Below are positions 27,413-35,454 of a stretch of DNA of 64,000 nucleotides, in pieces. The notes beneath the pieces were generated by a model. That model had not been told where the DNA came from, searched no databases, and was given only the letters and a program-made list of their open reading frames with translations. Numbering within the stretch: the first letter of the stretch is position 1; each line of letters starts with the position of its first letter. The DNA is from Pseudoflavitalea rhizosphaerae (GTDB lineage: Bacteria > Bacteroidota > Bacteroidia > Chitinophagales > Chitinophagaceae): positions 372,001-436,000 of the forward strand of contig NZ_RCSU01000002.1 of NCBI RefSeq assembly GCF_003991355.1. The letters run 5' to 3'. A program made the position numbers and the translations under genes.

Positions 27413-27526
27413 TTTGACACGCTCCAGCAATTACTTTTGCAGCAGACTATTGTTTCAAGATTTACATAGGAACCACACGATCAGGTATGGTTAGTAGTCC
27501 TCGTTCCCGGGGACTTTCCCTTTTTT
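27413..27526 (+). ncRNA. Possible small RNA with its own terminator
   Basis: In a 306-bp gene-free gap a Bacteroidota-like promoter can be read on the + strand: TTTG at 27413 and TACTTTTG at 27432, with a 15-bp spacer that is shorter than usual. About 50 bp further a strong hairpin follows (27496-27515, 8-bp stem AGTCCTCG/CGGGGACT with one G-T pair and loop TTCC), then TTCCCTTTTTT. No gene on this strand needs that terminator, since both neighbours run leftward. A transcript of about 80 nt would result. There is no reading frame of note. Confidence 0.3.
27496..27526 (+). terminator. Intrinsic terminator in a gap between leftward genes
   Basis: An 8-bp stem with a 4-nt loop is followed by a T-rich tract ending TTTTTT. 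Orientation is rightward while both flanking genes are leftward, which is the reason for proposing a small RNA here. Confidence 0.55.
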
Positions 27527-27649
27527 AAACTGTTACCGGCTTAAATACCATGGCCCGGCACAAACAGTTCATACAACTCCTTCATCGATACCTGATACCC
27601 TTTCTATAAAGTATGTCGATTCGGAATATAGATTTCCATTTTGAAATAC

Positions 27650-30037
27650 TCATTCAGAGCGGAGACCTTCAACGGGGTCACTACCTGCTGCCGCCCAGGT
27701 ATGGGGAATGATGGTGAACAACCCCGCTCCCAACAGGAAAAGGAAACAAAACAATACGTTCGGGAATCCAAAATCGACCCTTTCCGCAAAATTGAAGAGG
27801 AACATATAACCTAATATATATCCCAATGGCATGGCTATCAATCCGGCGATGAACAATAACTTTACGAATCCCGATGACAGGATCCTGATCAGCTGTTTCC
27901 GGTCTGCCCCGATGATCTTCCGGATAGTGATTTCCTTTTTTTTCGTTTCAATGGTATGGATAACAATACCCAGCAAGCCCAAAGTGGCAATCACAACAGC
28001 AATGAAACAGAGATACGCCAGTAAAGAAATGGTTGCGCCCTGCGAATAATTTCCTGCATATTCTTCATCCAGCCAATTGATCCGGATTGGTTGTGATGCG
28101 GCGCCTGTCTTTTTCCAAACTGCTTCCAACATTGCTTTCAATTGCTGCCTGTTGGTTTGGGACGAAGCAACTGCAAACAATGTATTGGCAGCTCCCGGAT
28201 TGAATCGCAATGCCAGCGGCGTAATGGCCCTGCCGGTTCCTTCGAAATAAAAGTCTTTGATCACGCCGCAAACATTCAACCGGACACTATCGTTTACATG
28301 CAATAGTTGGCCAATGGCAGTTTCGGGATCCTGGAACCCCATGGCTTTTGCTGCCTCCTCATTGATGATCACAACAGTTTCCGTATCGCTTTCAGCCGAT
28401 TGAGTGAAATTGTTTCCCGCCAGTAATTTCAGCCGCATCAGTGGAATGAAATCCGCATCTGTGTAAATATATTTCAGGGAAAAAGAAGATTGTTTTTCAT
28501 TATGCCAGGCACTGCCCGCCGCTCCGCGGAATTGCGCGCCAGGATTGGCGGTACTTAGTGAGACTGAAGTGATGCCGCTCAATGAGCTGATCTCTTTCTG
28601 AAGCACCAGATTATTTTTGCCGGAAATGGAAACAGACATTACATCCTTTACTCTGAAACCCGGGTCCAGTTTGGCCATATGATCGAACTGCCTGTAGAAA
28701 GTAACCAGGAAGATGATCATCACCAGCGAAAGGCTGTACTGGAATACGATCAGCGTTTTCTGCAACCCTGTCCTTCCCATGATCTTCAGTGAAGCGAAAT
28801 TGCGCAACACTTTCAGTGGTGTAAAAGAGCTAAGCAACCAGGCTGGCGAAGCTCCTGCCAGCAGTCCGGTGAACAGGGCAAACGCCAATGAATACCCGAT
28901 GATTGCCGGATTGTACCTGAAGGCAGATGGGATGAACTCATAGCCATCGTTGAAAGGCGCATACCTCACCACGAAACTTACGATCAGCCAGGCAAACAAA
29001 AGTGATAACAGGGAAAGTAACATAGCTTCGGATATACATTGAAGGAAAACCTGTGCACGGTTGGCGCCGATGATCTTCCTGATGCCGATCTCTTTTGCTT
29101 TTTTCAGGGCTCTTGCAATGGTGAGATTGGTGTAGTTGAAACAGGCGGCCATTAAGATCAGCAAAGCAACGCCACATTCCGCTATCATCTTGGACCAGGA
29201 ACTGGCTCCGCCCATTTCATTCAGCAACCGGTCGTGAGACGGTGTTATGTCATCAAATGATTGCAGGTGAAATGCTATCTGCAAACCTGATTGCTGACGG
29301 TTCAGCATAGCCGCTGTACTATTCAGGTGTTGCCTGAACGGGGCGGCAGCAGCTGCATCTTTCAGCAAAACATAATTGTAGCTTGATTGAAAAGCAAACC
29401 AGTTCGATATCTCTACGGGATTGGCGGCACTGAGACTATTCATGGACGCATAGGCTTCGAATGGAAATTGTGTTTTTCCTGGTGGGTCTTTCAAAACTGC
29501 TGTAACCGAAAAAGTTTGTCCGGATGCAGTACTGATCAGCCTGCCCAGCGGCTCTGTATCACCAAAGAACTTTTCCGCGGTGGACCGAGTGAGCACAATG
29601 GAATTGGGTTGCTGAAGTGCGGTAGTGATATTACCTTTTTCCGGCTCAAATCCAAAAACAGTAAAAAAGGACGGATCGGTGTAAGCACCATTGATGCTGA
29701 ACTCCCTGCCTTCTGATTTGATCATGCCATTGAGCACAGGATAGATATTAACGGCAGCCTTAATTTGTGATGAGTGCTGCACTATGTCCTCATGAAGTGG
29801 TATGGGCGAACTGGCCATCAGGTAGACCGGGCCATCTGCTGTTCTCACTTCGCTGGTGATACGGTAGATCAGTTGTGAATTGGGATGGAATTGATCCCAG
29901 GACAGATCATCCTGTAACCTGATCATGATCATCAGGCCTACTGTCATGGCCAGTCCCAGTCCAAATACATGGATGAAGGAACTCAATTTGTTCCTGGTAA
30001 TGGTTCTGAAGGCCGATCTGAAGTAGCTTTTGAGCAT
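27650..30037 (-). CDS. FtsX/MacB-type ABC transporter permease 2
   Basis: A 795-residue permease of the same large class as the one at 9920. It starts MLKSYFRSAFRTITRNKLSS, with a first membrane segment at ~20-42, a MacB-type periplasmic domain, an FtsX domain around 290-420 (KKAKEIGIRKIIGANRAQVF), a second periplasmic domain and a C-terminal FtsX domain (ETKKKEITIRKIIGADRKQL). The C-terminus WAAAGSDPVEGLRSE is the typical ending. No ATPase gene is adjacent. Because it is divergent in sequence from permease 1, the two are paralogues rather than a recent duplication. Confidence 0.9.
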   Translation of the reverse strand: MLKSYFRSAFRTITRNKLSSFIHVFGLGLAMTVGLMIMIRLQDDLSWDQFHPNSQLIYRITSEVRTADGPVYLMASSPIPLHEDIVQHSSQIKAAVNIYPVLNGMIKSEGREFSINGAYTDPSFFTVFGFEPEKGNITTALQQPNSIVLTRSTAEKFFGDTEPLGRLISTASGQTFSVTAVLKDPPGKTQFPFEAYASMNSLSAANPVEISNWFAFQSSYNYVLLKDAAAAAPFRQHLNSTAAMLNRQQSGLQIAFHLQSFDDITPSHDRLLNEMGGASSWSKMIAECGVALLILMAACFNYTNLTIARALKKAKEIGIRKIIGANRAQVFLQCISEAMLLSLLSLLFAWLIVSFVVRYAPFNDGYEFIPSAFRYNPAIIGYSLAFALFTGLLAGASPAWLLSSFTPLKVLRNFASLKIMGRTGLQKTLIVFQYSLSLVMIIFLVTFYRQFDHMAKLDPGFRVKDVMSVSISGKNNLVLQKEISSLSGITSVSLSTANPGAQFRGAAGSAWHNEKQSSFSLKYIYTDADFIPLMRLKLLAGNNFTQSAESDTETVVIINEEAAKAMGFQDPETAIGQLLHVNDSVRLNVCGVIKDFYFEGTGRAITPLALRFNPGAANTLFAVASSQTNRQQLKAMLEAVWKKTGAASQPIRINWLDEEYAGNYSQGATISLLAYLCFIAVVIATLGLLGIVIHTIETKKKEITIRKIIGADRKQLIRILSSGFVKLLFIAGLIAMPLGYILGYMFLFNFAERVDFGFPNVLFCFLFLLGAGLFTIIPHTWAAAGSDPVEGLRSE

Positions 30038-30547
30038 AGAGCGCTGTTGTTGTTACGGTGGATGAAGGATAATGGACTAATCTGGTGCCAGAATTATAAA
30101 CAGCTCAGACGCAATAAACTAAACTTTACGGTAAAATAATTACTGTTCGATCCTGATACAATCCATATCCGTTTTTAATGCAGCGATATTTGCAATTAAT
30201 GGCTGTACCCTCGCTGTTGCTCATGAAAAAAATAATGAAGATTTATGAGCGTAAATATTTTATCCTATATTTAGCCCAGTATTAAGCCAGCCCAGCTTAA
30301 CCCTAAACCTTAGCAAATGAAAAAATCTTCACTCGCCTAACGCTCAGCAACACCCTTCGCTGAGATTATTCCCACCTGTTATACATCCCTTGTGCTAAGT
30401 AGATCCGGAGTTTATTCGGGGTTTACCAGGTGCATACAATTTTCATCATTCAAATGACGGACAACGCCGAAATCCATAAAAGTCAGGCGGAGTGTGCTGA
30501 AAATCCTGAAGAGTAAGCATAAGCATTAACCCCAAACCAAGATTTGC
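30038..30547. other. Gene-free stretch of 510 bp with a short leader-like ORF
   Basis: The stretch separates the divergent permease 2 and TM2 genes. It contains an 8-codon frame, ATG at 30317 to TAA at 30340 (MKKSSLA), directly followed by the hairpin CTCAGC/GCTGAG at 30343-30364. This resembles a leader or truncated gene start. The TM2 gene begins 180 bp later. No other structure was found. Confidence 0.35.
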
Positions 30548-31048
30548 ATGAAACGAGTAAAGAATGCATCATTACTGATGTTATCTGCTTTGTGCATTGT
30601 TTTGCTGACAGCCGCCATTCCTGTTGGTAAATCAGAACCCATTAAGCCCGAAAACCTGCAGAAAGCTATGGCTTCACTGAAACTGGCTTCCGCTGATGGT
30701 AACGTTTCCTACAAGGAACTGAAATCGATCGCTACTGAAGCAAAAGGCGCGAAACTGACCCTGAAAGAAAGGATCGGCCTGAAACTCTTTGGTAAGAAGA
30801 TCACGTCCAAAACCGATGCTCCCTTCACTGGCGCCAATACTGCCGGAAAATCGCAAGTGGTTGCGCTGATCCTTTGCTTTTTCCTCGGCGGCCTGGGTAT
30901 CCACAGGTTCTACCTGGGTTACACCTGGCAGGGCGTTGTGCAGCTCCTTACACTGGGTGGCTGCGGGATCTGGGCGCTGATCGATCTGATCCGCATCATT
31001 ACCGGAGACCTGCAACCGAAGTATGAAGATTACGAAACTACTTTGTAA
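30548..31048 (+). CDS. TM2-domain membrane protein
   Basis: A 166-residue protein with an N-terminal hydrophobic signal (LLMLSALCIVLLTAAIPV), an ~80-residue polar region and a C-terminal TM2 domain: KSQVVALILCFFLGGLGIHR, then FYLG and a second segment ending GGCGIWALIDLIRI. The GIHRFYLG signature is typical. TM2 proteins are common but poorly defined. It is followed by repeat copy 3 and then a DUF2752 gene on the same strand, a combination seen often in Bacteroidota. Confidence 0.88.
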   Translation: MKRVKNASLLMLSALCIVLLTAAIPVGKSEPIKPENLQKAMASLKLASADGNVSYKELKSIATEAKGAKLTLKERIGLKLFGKKITSKTDAPFTGANTAGKSQVVALILCFFLGGLGIHRFYLGYTWQGVVQLLTLGGCGIWALIDLIRIITGDLQPKYEDYETTL

Positions 31049-31080
31049 TCCGGTTGCGCCCTAAGGGCTATCGAATTTAA

Positions 31081-31201
31081 TCGGGGAGCAGTCGCTCGCG
31101 TCCCCGCGAGTGACGGATATTTGCTCGCCTCCGGCGAGCATCGTGTCGCCGGAGGCTACGAAATAAAAGTCACTAGCCAGAGGCGAGCGACTGCTCCCCG
31201 A
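31081..31201. repeat. Dispersed multi-hairpin palindromic repeat, copy 3
   Basis: The terminal repeat TCGGGGAGCAGTCGCTCGC is matched at the other end by GCGAGCGACTGCTCCCCGA. Inner hairpins are GCTCGCCTCCGGCGAGC and TCGCCGGAGGCTACGA, a diverged pair, with centre CATCGT that places the copy in reverse orientation like copy 1. It fills most of the 174-bp gap between the TM2 and DUF2752 genes, ending 21 bp before the DUF2752 start codon. Confidence 0.85.
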
Positions 31202-31222
31202 TTTTCAAAGAATTCCCTCAAC

Positions 31223-31552
31223 ATGAAATTCCGTTATTATTATACTATCGTTAAGCTGGCCATCATTATTCTGGTGCCCTTTACATTGATCCTGCTTCCT
31301 GCTGATTTCTTCGATCATGGACAAACCGTTTGCGCCAGCCAGCTCTTCTTTGGCATAGAATGCCCTGCCTGCGGCCTCACCCGCGGCTGCATGCACCTGC
31401 TTCACTTCCAGGCTGAGGAAGCATTTGCCTACAATATGTGGTCGTTTGTAGCCCTGCCCGCTATTTCCATTTTCTGGCTAGTATGGGGAATAAAAGAACT
31501 TAAACGCTTCCAGAAAATGCGCCGGCAGATGCAGGCGACTCCCGGAATGTAG
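31223..31552 (+). CDS. DUF2752 membrane protein
   Basis: A 109-residue protein with the family signature CPACGLTRGCMHLLH between two membrane segments (IIILVPFTLILLP and WSFVALPAISIFWLVW). DUF2752 proteins have no established function; the conserved cysteines may bind a metal. The frame stays open back into repeat copy 3 (to 31121), but that extension is translated repeat and was discarded. The gene follows the TM2 gene on the same strand. Confidence 0.85.
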   Translation: MKFRYYYTIVKLAIIILVPFTLILLPADFFDHGQTVCASQLFFGIECPACGLTRGCMHLLHFQAEEAFAYNMWSFVALPAISIFWLVWGIKELKRFQKMRRQMQATPGM

Positions 31553-31582
31553 ATTCTTGCGGTTTCTCCTTATTTTTAAGCA

Positions 31583-34500
31583 ATGAGCGGAGCCGCTATC
31601 CTGCGATTATTTTCCTTTTTTCTACTTTTTTGTGCGAACCAGTTGTTCGCGCAACCACTCAGTTTCCGTCATCTTACCACCGCACAGGGACTGCTGAGCG
31701 ATCAACGCATCAACCTGGCGGAAGACAGGATCGGCCGCATCTGGATCGCTTCCGATGAAGGCGTGAATGTATTTGATGGACAGGAACTCATCAGCTACAG
31801 TTACCCCGACAATTCCGGATTACTGCACAATAATGTCACCAGCATTTTCTGTGATAGCAAGGGTACGATCTGGATCAGCCATAATATGGGCGTTCAGTTC
31901 CTGCCGGAAGGTGAACAGGCATTCCATTCGGTGACTTTGCCGGGACCGGTGAATAACGAAGGGCTGATCTTTGCGGAGATCCCCGGCGGGATATTGATCG
32001 TGTCGAGATCAGGGAGTTTCATAATAGATAATAACTACCGGTGCAGTATAGTTGAAGGTCTTACTGCTTTGATACAACAATTCAAAGTGCCTACCTGCAT
32101 GGAACAGATCAGCGGCGACGAGTGGCTCTGGGGTTGTGTAGACAGTCTCCGGGTAGTGAATGTGCGCACCCAGCAGGCGCTTCGCTCCTATCCTTTCCCC
32201 AATTCCTGGGCACTCCGCCGCGTGAATGATGATCAGTGGATGGTTGGCAGTTTCTCCCGCGATGATCTCGCTTTGCTCTCTCTCAGTACAGGAGAGCTCT
32301 CATACATCAATCACTGGAAAACGAATGACAATAAACCCATCGGCGCATATGCAGGCGCCATCCAGCGCATAGATGATCATCGCTTCGCCATAGCCAGCAG
32401 GTATTTCGGTATATATATCATCGATATAAAAAATCAATCCGCTGAACACCTGATGCATGATGGTGGCAATGCCAGTTCCATCCTTACAGATTATTGCCGC
32501 AGCCTGTTTATCTCCCGCGACGGAACATTATTTGTACATAGCCGTGGTCTGAGTTATGCGCCCATCAAGGCTTCCAGGTTGCGTGCCGTTTCTCAGCTCA
32601 CTGACAAAAATGGATTTCGGTACAGCGCAGTAGTGAATTGCTTCTTACAGGACCATGAACAACGTTTATGGATCGGCACCAATACAGGATTGTATCAGCA
32701 GGATAAAAATGGAAATCCCGGTAACACTATCCGTTTCCTGGTGAAAGAAGACGGAGAACAGCGCGCCAAGACCATCCGCCATATTGCAATGGATGCAAAA
32801 CAAAGGATCTGGGCCGGCACATTCGGAGCAGGTTTGGGAAAACTGGAAAACGACAAATTCATTCCTGCTTTCACCAAATCCTCTCCTGTACTTCCTGCGC
32901 CCTACCCTTCCGATATCTATGCCATCATACCTTACAACAATAAATTCCTGCTTTGCGCCAATTATGGATTCACCTCTTTCGATCCGCTGACAGGTCAGCC
33001 TGAGTCCTATGTTGACCATCCTGCATTAGGCGCCATCGCCCGGCATCGCACCTACTATGCATTGATCGATTCCCGCGGCAACTGGTGGCTGGCGCAACGC
33101 GAAGGATTATTTCACTACAACACGTATACGCATCAACTCACCACTGTTCCGGTTCCCGGGCAGCAGGGTGATCAAAGTATCCAGACAGTGGCGGAAGACA
33201 GTCTGGGTAACGTTTACGCCGGCGGCTATACCGGGCTGTATATTTATCGCAATGGTTATTTCAAAGACCCGGTGATCATCCGCAAGAAAGATGGACTCAG
33301 CAGCAGCAATATCACCGGACTGATCTGCGATAAAAAAGGCGATATGTGGATCATTGGCAACCGTGGGTTGGCAAGGTATCGTCCGGTTACACGGGAGTTG
33401 CAAAGCTTCGATGAAAAAGATGGACTGCTGGCAGGGAACCATAAATTCTCTTCTTATTATTTATCTTCAGACGGAACGGTGTATCTCGGTTCTGAAGATG
33501 GCTACAATTATTTCCATCCCGATTCACTGGGCACAACCGCACCGCCACTGAAAGCTTATATCACGGAGCTTGTATTGCAGGACACACTGATCAATACGAT
33601 GGCGATGGAAAAGTTACTTCTCCCCTGGCATGAAAATAATCTGCAGTTCAGGTATTTGGCAGTTGATCATAAAACAGGTCCGTATTTGCAATACCGTTAT
33701 AAGCTTACCGGAATCGATAGCAGTTATGTATATGCAGGGCGGCAAAGAACTGTCCGCTACACTAACCTCAAACCCGGCGATTACACTTTCAATGTGGAAG
33801 TGTCTGCTAATGGAAAAGACTGGTATGCGGCAAAGCCGCTGGAATTGCATATCGCGATCGCATTCTGGAATACGACCTGGTTTCGGATAGTGGTGCTCGT
33901 TGGAGTGCTGTTGCTTGCCTATACCTGGTATAATTTCAGGATCCGGCAGGTGCGAAAGCAGGCGCAAATGAAGGCCGATTACGAGATCAGGCTGAACGAC
34001 CTGGAGAACAGCGCGCTAAGGGCGCAGATGAACCCGCATTTCATTTTCAATTGTCTGAATACGATCAATGCTTTTGTGAGCAGGAACGAGAAAACACTGG
34101 CGAACCAATATATCAGCAGGTTCAGTAAATTGATCAGGATGATATTGGATCACTCGCGGCAAAGGAAAATATCTTTGGAAGAAGAACTGGAGGCGCTGGA
34201 ATTGTATTTGAAAATTGAGCAGGTCAGGTTCGAGGGAAGATTCGATTATTCTATTATTGTTGATGATTCAATTGATACGGGTAATACCGCTATTCCGGGT
34301 CTGCTGATCCAGCCATTTGCTGAGAACGCGATTTTGCATGGGCTGTTGCCGGCTAAGCAGCCTGGCTTGTTGAAAATTTCCATTTCGAAAACAGACAATC
34401 TCATTTTGATTGCAGTTGAGGATAATGGTGTGGGAAGAGCCGCTGCAGCGGCGTCTCGCGCGGATCATCAGGCATTGCAGAAATCACATGGGACAGATAT

Positions 34501-34639
34501 TACGTGGAAACGGGTGGCTTTGTTTAATAAGGAGCATGGCGTGGAGATTGAGCCGGCGGTGGTTGATTTGATTGGTGAAGAGGGGATCGCAAAAGGTACG
34601 AGGGTGGAGATCGGGCTTTTTGAAGAGTCAGTATTATAA
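31583..34639 (+). CDS. Beta-propeller LytS-type sensor histidine kinase
   Basis: A 1018-residue membrane kinase. After a signal peptide (to ~24) lies a large periplasmic sensor of Reg_prop repeats (e.g. EDRIGRIWIASDEGVNVFDG; DHEQRLWIGTNTGLYQQD), predicted to fold as two propellers, then a Y_Y_Y domain (~690-755). One membrane segment is at ~762-785. The cytoplasmic part is a His_kinase/LytS domain with His819 in NPHFIFNCLNTINAF and a HATPase domain (NAILHGLL; DNGVGR). Kinases of this type usually pair with a LytTR regulator; none is adjacent, and an IS remnant lies immediately downstream, so the partner may have been displaced. Confidence 0.9.
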   Translation: MSGAAILRLFSFFLLFCANQLFAQPLSFRHLTTAQGLLSDQRINLAEDRIGRIWIASDEGVNVFDGQELISYSYPDNSGLLHNNVTSIFCDSKGTIWISHNMGVQFLPEGEQAFHSVTLPGPVNNEGLIFAEIPGGILIVSRSGSFIIDNNYRCSIVEGLTALIQQFKVPTCMEQISGDEWLWGCVDSLRVVNVRTQQALRSYPFPNSWALRRVNDDQWMVGSFSRDDLALLSLSTGELSYINHWKTNDNKPIGAYAGAIQRIDDHRFAIASRYFGIYIIDIKNQSAEHLMHDGGNASSILTDYCRSLFISRDGTLFVHSRGLSYAPIKASRLRAVSQLTDKNGFRYSAVVNCFLQDHEQRLWIGTNTGLYQQDKNGNPGNTIRFLVKEDGEQRAKTIRHIAMDAKQRIWAGTFGAGLGKLENDKFIPAFTKSSPVLPAPYPSDIYAIIPYNNKFLLCANYGFTSFDPLTGQPESYVDHPALGAIARHRTYYALIDSRGNWWLAQREGLFHYNTYTHQLTTVPVPGQQGDQSIQTVAEDSLGNVYAGGYTGLYIYRNGYFKDPVIIRKKDGLSSSNITGLICDKKGDMWIIGNRGLARYRPVTRELQSFDEKDGLLAGNHKFSSYYLSSDGTVYLGSEDGYNYFHPDSLGTTAPPLKAYITELVLQDTLINTMAMEKLLLPWHENNLQFRYLAVDHKTGPYLQYRYKLTGIDSSYVYAGRQRTVRYTNLKPGDYTFNVEVSANGKDWYAAKPLELHIAIAFWNTTWFRIVVLVGVLLLAYTWYNFRIRQVRKQAQMKADYEIRLNDLENSALRAQMNPHFIFNCLNTINAFVSRNEKTLANQYISRFSKLIRMILDHSRQRKISLEEELEALELYLKIEQVRFEGRFDYSIIVDDSIDTGNTAIPGLLIQPFAENAILHGLLPAKQPGLLKISISKTDNLILIAVEDNGVGRAAAAASRADHQALQKSHGTDITWKRVALFNKEHGVEIEPAVVDLIGEEGIAKGTRVEIGLFEESVL

Positions 34640-34645
34640 AAGCTA

Positions 34646-35107
34646 GGGACTATCTCACTAACTGTGTAAGTTTCAAAAACCAGAGTTCGTAGGACCTATA
34701 TCTTGATCCTGTTTTCAAAAATAGTTAAAAACTGATCGAGGACAATGCCCCAGTTTCTAATCGGCATTGTCCATTTTTTTGTTACCTCCCGCAAAGCCAG
34801 GTACACGGACTTAAGTACGGCGTCATCTGTAGGGAACGAGAGTTTGTTTTTCGTGTACTTCCTGATCTTGCCATTGAGGTTTTCAATCAGATTAGTCAAC
34901 TATTACGGATCTTTTAGCATTTTCAAATCGCTCTTTTCTGGATCTGACCCAGAAAGTCGTTGAGTTACTGATCAGTCTTGAACTGCTTCAAAAAGTCGTC
35001 TGATAAAAAATCCTCTGGCTTCATATCTGTGTAAAGTTTAAAAGGAAAAAGTCGGAGCTCTTATGAACTCCGATTTTATATGTTTACACAGTTTTTGTTA
35101 TAGTGTC
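34646..35107 (-). mobile_element. IS256-family insertion sequence remnant
   Basis: A 460-bp remnant with recognisable ends: GGGACTATCTCACTAACTGTG on the left and, read from the right, GACACTATAACAAAAACTGTG, sharing ACTAT and AACTGTGTAA. Inside are the N-terminal and C-terminal pieces of a transposase with the middle missing. No clear target duplication was found at the borders, which suggests that the flanks have been rearranged. Confidence 0.7.
34696..35024 (-). pseudogene. Internally deleted IS256-type transposase
   Basis: Reading leftward from 35024, MKPEDFLSDDFLKQFKTDQ is the start of a mutator-type transposase. It is broken by a TAA after residue 19, then continues as LNDFLGQIQKRAI and runs into further stops. 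A ~67-residue C-terminal piece follows at 34899-34696 ([20 protein letters not shown], then [17 protein letters not shown] and a terminal NRIKI). The DDE catalytic core, which would need about 300 residues between these parts, is deleted. Confidence 0.75.
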
Positions 35108-35112
35108 AAGAA

Positions 35113-35442
35113 CTAACCTCCATTATCAATTAATTCCGTCCAAAGATCTTTATAATTAAAGGAAAGTTCCCAACTCGGCTTTCCAAAACCAAGCAACAAA
35201 ATAATCTTCACATTAAAACCATTATTAGTTTCAAGTATACTAATACTATTTACTTCTACTAGATCAAAGTCGCTTAAAGAATTTAGATTATCTATACTAA
35301 TATTCGAAACATTGCTAAACCTTAAATCCCATTTTTTACCCCCAACCTCTTCTTCAATCACAATTTCGATGAGTCGTTGTTCGAAATCTAAATTAAGTTT
35401 AATCAATCCACTATCATGAAAATTTCTTATTCCAGAATTCAT
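35113..35442 (-). CDS. Probable immunity protein for the Rhs toxin
   Basis: A 109-residue acidic protein, rich in beta-strand-like segments (GLIKLNLDFEQRLIEIVIEE; DLVEVNSISILETNNGFNVK). It has no signal peptide and no known family that I can name. It follows the 3' end of the Rhs gene by about 12 bp on the same strand and shares its low GC content. Position directly after the toxin tip is the standard arrangement of immunity genes in polymorphic toxin systems, so the function is inferred from context only. Confidence 0.6.
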   Translation of the reverse strand: MNSGIRNFHDSGLIKLNLDFEQRLIEIVIEEEVGGKKWDLRFSNVSNISIDNLNSLSDFDLVEVNSISILETNNGFNVKIILLLGFGKPSWELSFNYKDLWTELIDNGG

Positions 35443-35454
35443 AGGTTAATTATT

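Noticed and set aside
34646-35107. Target-site duplication around the IS256 remnant
   Set aside because: Flanks TAAAAGCTA and AAGAACTAA do not match over 8-9 bp, so no duplication can be claimed.
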